Positions 50,700 to 51,202 of a DNA stretch of 51,202 nucleotides are shown here, in pieces; the stretch's first letter is position 1, and every line of letters begins with the position of its first letter. The position numbers and the translations under genes are program-made. The notes under the pieces were generated by a model. The model searched no databases, had not been told where the DNA came from, and saw only the letters and a program-made list of their open reading frames with translations. The stretch spans positions 1-51,202 of the forward strand of contig CAUJHF010000004.1 of assembly GCA_963204745.1 (NCBI GenBank), given 5' to 3'. This DNA is from Pseudomonadota bacterium. GTDB lineage: Bacteria; Pseudomonadota; Gammaproteobacteria; Steroidobacterales; GCA-2729495.

Positions 50700-51202
50700 A
50701 TGGCACTCACTGATGTCGCTGTCCGCAATGCCCGACCCCCCGAGAAGCCGCAGAAACTTGCAGACGGGAAGGGCCTCTATCTGTTGCTGGCGCCTTCGGG
50801 CGGCAAATGGTGGCGCTTTGACTACCGTAGCGGTGGGAAACAGAAGACCCTTTCGCTTGGCGTCTACCCGGACATCAGCCTGAAGGCTGCCCGCGAACGC
50901 CGTGACAAGGCCCGCACGCTACTGGCGCACGGTGTCGACCCCAGCGAGAGCCGCAAAGCAGAGAAGGCGGCGCAGATCGGACAGGTTGAGAACAGTTTCG
51001 AGGTGGTGGCGCGGGAGTGGTTCGCCAAACAGGCGCCAAGGTGGGCGGATTCTCACGCCGACAAGATCATCCAGCGGCTGACAAATGACGCATTCCCGTG
51101 GCTGGGGAATCGGCCGCTTGGTGACATCAAGGCGCCGGAACTGCTGAAGGTGCTGCGTCGTGTGGAAGGCAGGGGGGCGATTGATACCGCACACCGCTTA
51201 CA
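50700..51202 (+). CDS. P4-type tyrosine recombinase/integrase, 5' part only
   Basis: The frame is open from ATG 50700 to the end of the window (167 residues seen), so the catalytic domain lies outside. The N-terminal arm-binding domain is clear: LTDVAVRNARPPEKPQKLADGKGLYL, WWRFDYRSGGKQKTLSLGVYP, SLKAARERRDKARTLLAHGVDPSESRKAEK. A SAM-like core-binding domain follows (FEVVAREWFAKQAPRWADSHADKIIQRL). It lies 164 bases after the tRNA-Ala 3' end, the usual position at the edge of a tRNA-inserted genomic island or satellite prophage. No good ribosome-binding site is visible; the inverted repeat copy sits where one would be expected. Confidence 0.9.
   Translation, partial: MALTDVAVRNARPPEKPQKLADGKGLYLLLAPSGGKWWRFDYRSGGKQKTLSLGVYPDISLKAARERRDKARTLLAHGVDPSESRKAEKAAQIGQVENSFEVVAREWFAKQAPRWADSHADKIIQRLTNDAFPWLGNRPLGDIKAPELLKVLRRVEGRGAIDTAHRL

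Overview
This window looks like a large exopolysaccharide (EPS) locus from a GC-rich gammaproteobacterium. It is flanked on the right by housekeeping genes (gltX, tRNA-Val, tRNA-Ala) and by the left end of an integrase-bearing element. The gammaproteobacterial call is an inference from the tRNA-Ala(GGC)/gltX neighbourhood, the sigma70-like promoters, the GEMM-I riboswitch and the family content; the genus cannot be named from sequence alone.

Left part (1-6877, + strand): the 3' end of a sugar-1-phosphate transferase, an aldo/keto reductase and a pyruvate-dehydrogenase-like E1 alpha/beta pair, all translationally coupled, then a membrane CapD/WbpM-type nucleotide-sugar dehydratase and UDP-glucose 6-dehydrogenase. 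These supply priming and nucleotide sugars. 6887-9267 (- strand) encodes the chain-length regulator and its tyrosine autokinase. 9481-14199 (+) runs polysaccharide deacetylase, Wza-like export protein, GT2, FemAB-like protein and a second deacetylase. 14196-17744 (-) holds a GT4, a Wzy/O-antigen-ligase-like protein and a DegT-like PLP enzyme. 17933-22098 (+) holds a Tat-exported beta-helix protein, a DUF2264 protein and a GT4. 22132-23577 (-) is a Wzx-type flippase. Most of these families are those known from exosortase/PEP-CTERM-associated EPS loci.

The core of interest is 23716-41463. A long FkbH-like HAD protein (+) faces a tightly packed 14-gene minus-strand operon. In transcription order it encodes: Ig/FN3 lipoprotein, outer-membrane barrel, exosortase fused to a CPBP protease (XrtE type), acyl carrier protein, AMP-forming acyl ligase, NadE-like synthetase, AsnB-type amidotransferase, PaaK/CapK-like adenylating enzyme, CapA-like protein, GT4, GT2, SGNH-like lipoprotein and two hexapeptide acetyltransferases. 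The operon leader carries a clear cyclic di-GMP-I (GEMM-I) riboswitch with a good sigma70 promoter placed directly in front of it. Together with a phosphopantetheinyl transferase further right (48204-48869), this suggests a c-di-GMP-controlled system. It would make an ACP-borne or adenylate-activated, possibly amidated substituent, attach it to an EPS, and anchor surface material through the exosortase.

Right part: a second priming sugar transferase (41747-43207), an ExeA-like ATPase with a C-terminal FHA domain, tRNA-Val(CAC), an outer-membrane barrel plus second Wza-like export protein, a WecA/MraY-family transferase, the phosphopantetheinyl transferase, gltX, tRNA-Ala(GGC) with promoter and terminator, and a P4-type integrase that runs off the window and is preceded by four copies of a 10-bp repeat. 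CRP-like 16-mers occur in three divergent intergenic regions of the EPS locus and may link these transcription units. No CRISPR array, rRNA or complete insertion sequence was seen.
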